64,000 nt of DNA, taken from CG1-02-35-72 sp045046885 (GTDB lineage Bacteria > Bacteroidota > Bacteroidia > Flavobacteriales > Flavobacteriaceae). Shown here piece after piece: positions 62,710 through 64,000 of this stretch; within the stretch, counting starts at the first letter, position 1, and each line of letters begins with the position of its first letter. The stretch is taken from assembly GCA_045046885.1 (NCBI GenBank), contig JASFYX010000021.1:4276-68275 (forward strand), in the 5' to 3' direction. Under the pieces are notes generated by a model. It saw nothing but the letters and a program-made list of their open reading frames with translations, was not told where the DNA came from and did no database searches. The translations under genes were made by a program, and so were the position numbers.

Positions 62710-64000
62710 TGTTAAAAAAAGGAATCTTCTTTCTTGTTTTCTGCGCTTTTACATTTAAAGCATCTGCTCAAATAGAAAAATATCCTATTTATAACGGTTG
62801 CTCACAAACAAACCAAAAGAGCATTCAAGAATGTTTTGCAAGTAGTGTTAAAAAAGATCTTTTACAAAAAATTGTCTTACCAAATGACCTTTTAAAAGAC
62901 GATTTTAAAGGGACTTTAAATGTCATTTTTGTAGTTGATAAAGAAGGCGGTTTCGAAGTTTTATATGTCGATACTCAATACGAATCTTTAAAAAAAGTTT
63001 TAAAACAGGTTTTTAAAGAACTCCCAATTGCTAAACCAGCGCTGTACAACAAACGCCCAATCGATATGCAGTTTGTATTTCCACTTACCATACCTCTTGG
63101 TAGTGAACCTTTAAATTTGCAGCCTCTCAAACAAAAACCAAAACACCTCTTTGTAAGAAAAATTAGAAAACCTAAAACGCCTAGAAAATTAAAACCACGT
63201 ATTGTAAAAAAAGCCATTACCCAAAAAGGGTATTATCCCGAGCATCAAAGTGCTTTAAATATTCCGCTTTCTCAAGAAGATTATACTTATTTAGATTACG
63301 AATTCAATAAAAATAGCAATTCGCATACTGGATTTAAACCCTTTCGTTATGAAGTAGCGACTAAATATGTTGATTTAGATGCTCAAAAAAATGCGCTTAT
63401 AATTCCGAAAGACTCTTGGTTGGGACGCAAATTTTTTAACGAACATATGTTTATTGTTCAAGATAAAGATTTTTGGTTAACCCTAAATCCAGGTGCTAAC
63501 TTGCAACTGGGAAAAGATAATTCTGACCTAAAATACACCTATAACAATACACGTGTTGCCATTTTAAAAGGCGGTATTGGTTCACAGTTTAATTTTTCAT
63601 CAGTTATTTACGAAAGTCAAGGACGCTTTGCCAATTACATCAACCGTTATATTTCTGATAACCGTCCTGTTTTCTCAAACGGATTAGTGCCTGGACGCGG
63701 TAAAGCCAAATCGTTTAACGGTGACGGATTTGACTATCCTGTAGCCACAGGTTATATTTCTTATACACCAAATCAATTTTTCAATTTTCAGTTTGGCCAC
63801 GGTAAAAATTTCATAGGAGACGGTTACCGTTCTATGTTCTTATCTGATGTCGCTGCGCCTTCACCTTATTTTAAAATCACAACGACGTTTTGGAAAATTC
63901 GCTATACCAATTTATGGCTTTTTATGGATGATGTACGTCCTTCAGTACAAGTTAATGGTGCCAGCGCTCGCAAATTTGTAGTGATGCACCATCTGAGTTA
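62709..64000 (+). CDS. remB: RemB-like outer-membrane protein, 3' end outside window
   Basis: 430 codons are inside the window, frame still open at 64000. A signal peptide (GIFFLVFCAFTFKASAQ, ends near 21) is followed by a domain with YPIYNGCSQTN, IQECFASSVKKDLL and NVIFVVDKEGGFEV that resembles the TonB C-terminal domains of the two upstream genes. After a basic linker (about 140-175) comes a beta-rich region (SWLGRKFFNEHMFIVQD, FQFGHGKNFIGDGYRS) like the Wzi/capsule-assembly barrels and flavobacterial gliding protein RemB. I am fairly but not fully sure of the RemB name. Coupled to the acyltransferase gene by TGATG. Confidence 0.7.
   Translation, partial: MLKKGIFFLVFCAFTFKASAQIEKYPIYNGCSQTNQKSIQECFASSVKKDLLQKIVLPNDLLKDDFKGTLNVIFVVDKEGGFEVLYVDTQYESLKKVLKQVFKELPIAKPALYNKRPIDMQFVFPLTIPLGSEPLNLQPLKQKPKHLFVRKIRKPKTPRKLKPRIVKKAITQKGYYPEHQSALNIPLSQEDYTYLDYEFNKNSNSHTGFKPFRYEVATKYVDLDAQKNALIIPKDSWLGRKFFNEHMFIVQDKDFWLTLNPGANLQLGKDNSDLKYTYNNTRVAILKGGIGSQFNFSSVIYESQGRFANYINRYISDNRPVFSNGLVPGRGKAKSFNGDGFDYPVATGYISYTPNQFFNFQFGHGKNFIGDGYRSMFLSDVAAPSPYFKITTTFWKIRYTNLWLFMDDVRPSVQVNGASARKFVVMHHLS

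Noticed and set aside
1..64000. CRISPR arrays, tRNA or rRNA genes, intact insertion sequences, prophage genes
   Set aside because: Looked for regular spaced repeats, cloverleaf-like ends, transposase motifs and phage structural genes; none were seen. Decayed fragments and short repeats are the only signs of mobility.

Overview
The window is a chromosomal segment of a low-GC member of the Bacteroidetes, very probably Flavobacteriaceae. The evidence is the combination of SprA (type IX secretion translocon), a cargo protein with a type IX C-terminal sorting domain, the Alternative Complex III (act) operon fused to cytochrome oxidase genes, a carbamoyltransferase of the N-acyl-ornithine type, Bacteroidetes-type promoters (TAnnTTTG) and an almost complete lack of Shine-Dalgarno sequences. 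No rRNA, tRNA, CRISPR array, prophage or intact insertion sequence was seen.

Layout. 1-2.0 kb: plus-strand housekeeping genes (alpha/beta hydrolase cut by the window edge, GTPase YihA/EngB, RluA-type pseudouridine synthase). 2.0-2.5 kb: gene-free, highly foldable intergenic region with palindromic repeats. 2.5-11.5 kb: a minus-strand arginine operon (reading order GNAT acyltransferase, argG, argC, proC, argD, argF', argB, argE-like, argH). It codes for a linear pathway through N-acylated intermediates, and one active-site residue suggests succinylated rather than acetylated ornithine. 11.8-18.5 kb: a minus-strand isoleucine/valine operon (ilvD-ilvB-ilvN-ilvC-ilvA). 18.5-19.7 kb: a decayed patch with two broken RhuM-family fragments between interspersed repeats. 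19.7-21.3 kb: an unrecognised helical protein. 21.4-25.8 kb: a plus-strand leucine operon (leuA-leuC-leuD-leuB). Arginine and branched-chain amino-acid synthesis are therefore clustered in about 23 kb.

26-34.8 kb is more accessory: AlkB-like membrane hydroxylase, nitroreductase, a type IX secreted BNR-repeat protein translationally coupled to a small lipoprotein, a penicillin-acylase family protein, and a lone AAA/DUF4143 ATPase preceded by two copies of a 20-bp palindrome that overlap its putative promoter.

34.9-46.2 kb is one long minus-strand respiratory operon, actABCDEF-ctaC-ctaD: a quinol:cytochrome c oxidoreductase (ACIII) plus aa3-type oxidase subunits, with a good promoter at its head. 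Its ActA carries a duplicated N-terminal monohaem domain (seven haem motifs in total). 46.4-64 kb: plus-strand genes for a SPOR-domain protein, RuvB, an orphan protein, QueG, MaeB, RuvA, SprA, GcvH, a VanZ-like protein, two tandem TonB paralogues, a left-handed beta-helix acyltransferase, and the start of a RemB-like outer-membrane protein whose N-terminus resembles the TonB C-terminal domain. Type IX secretion, gliding and outer-membrane energisation genes are thus close together.

I do not see a clear-cut new defence or mobile system. The best leads are the twin-operator ATPase, the probable N-succinyl-ornithine route with its uncharacterised GNAT, the seven-haem ActA, and the TonB/RemB domain cluster. 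All residue counts and sequence comparisons were made by eye and family comparisons come from memory.
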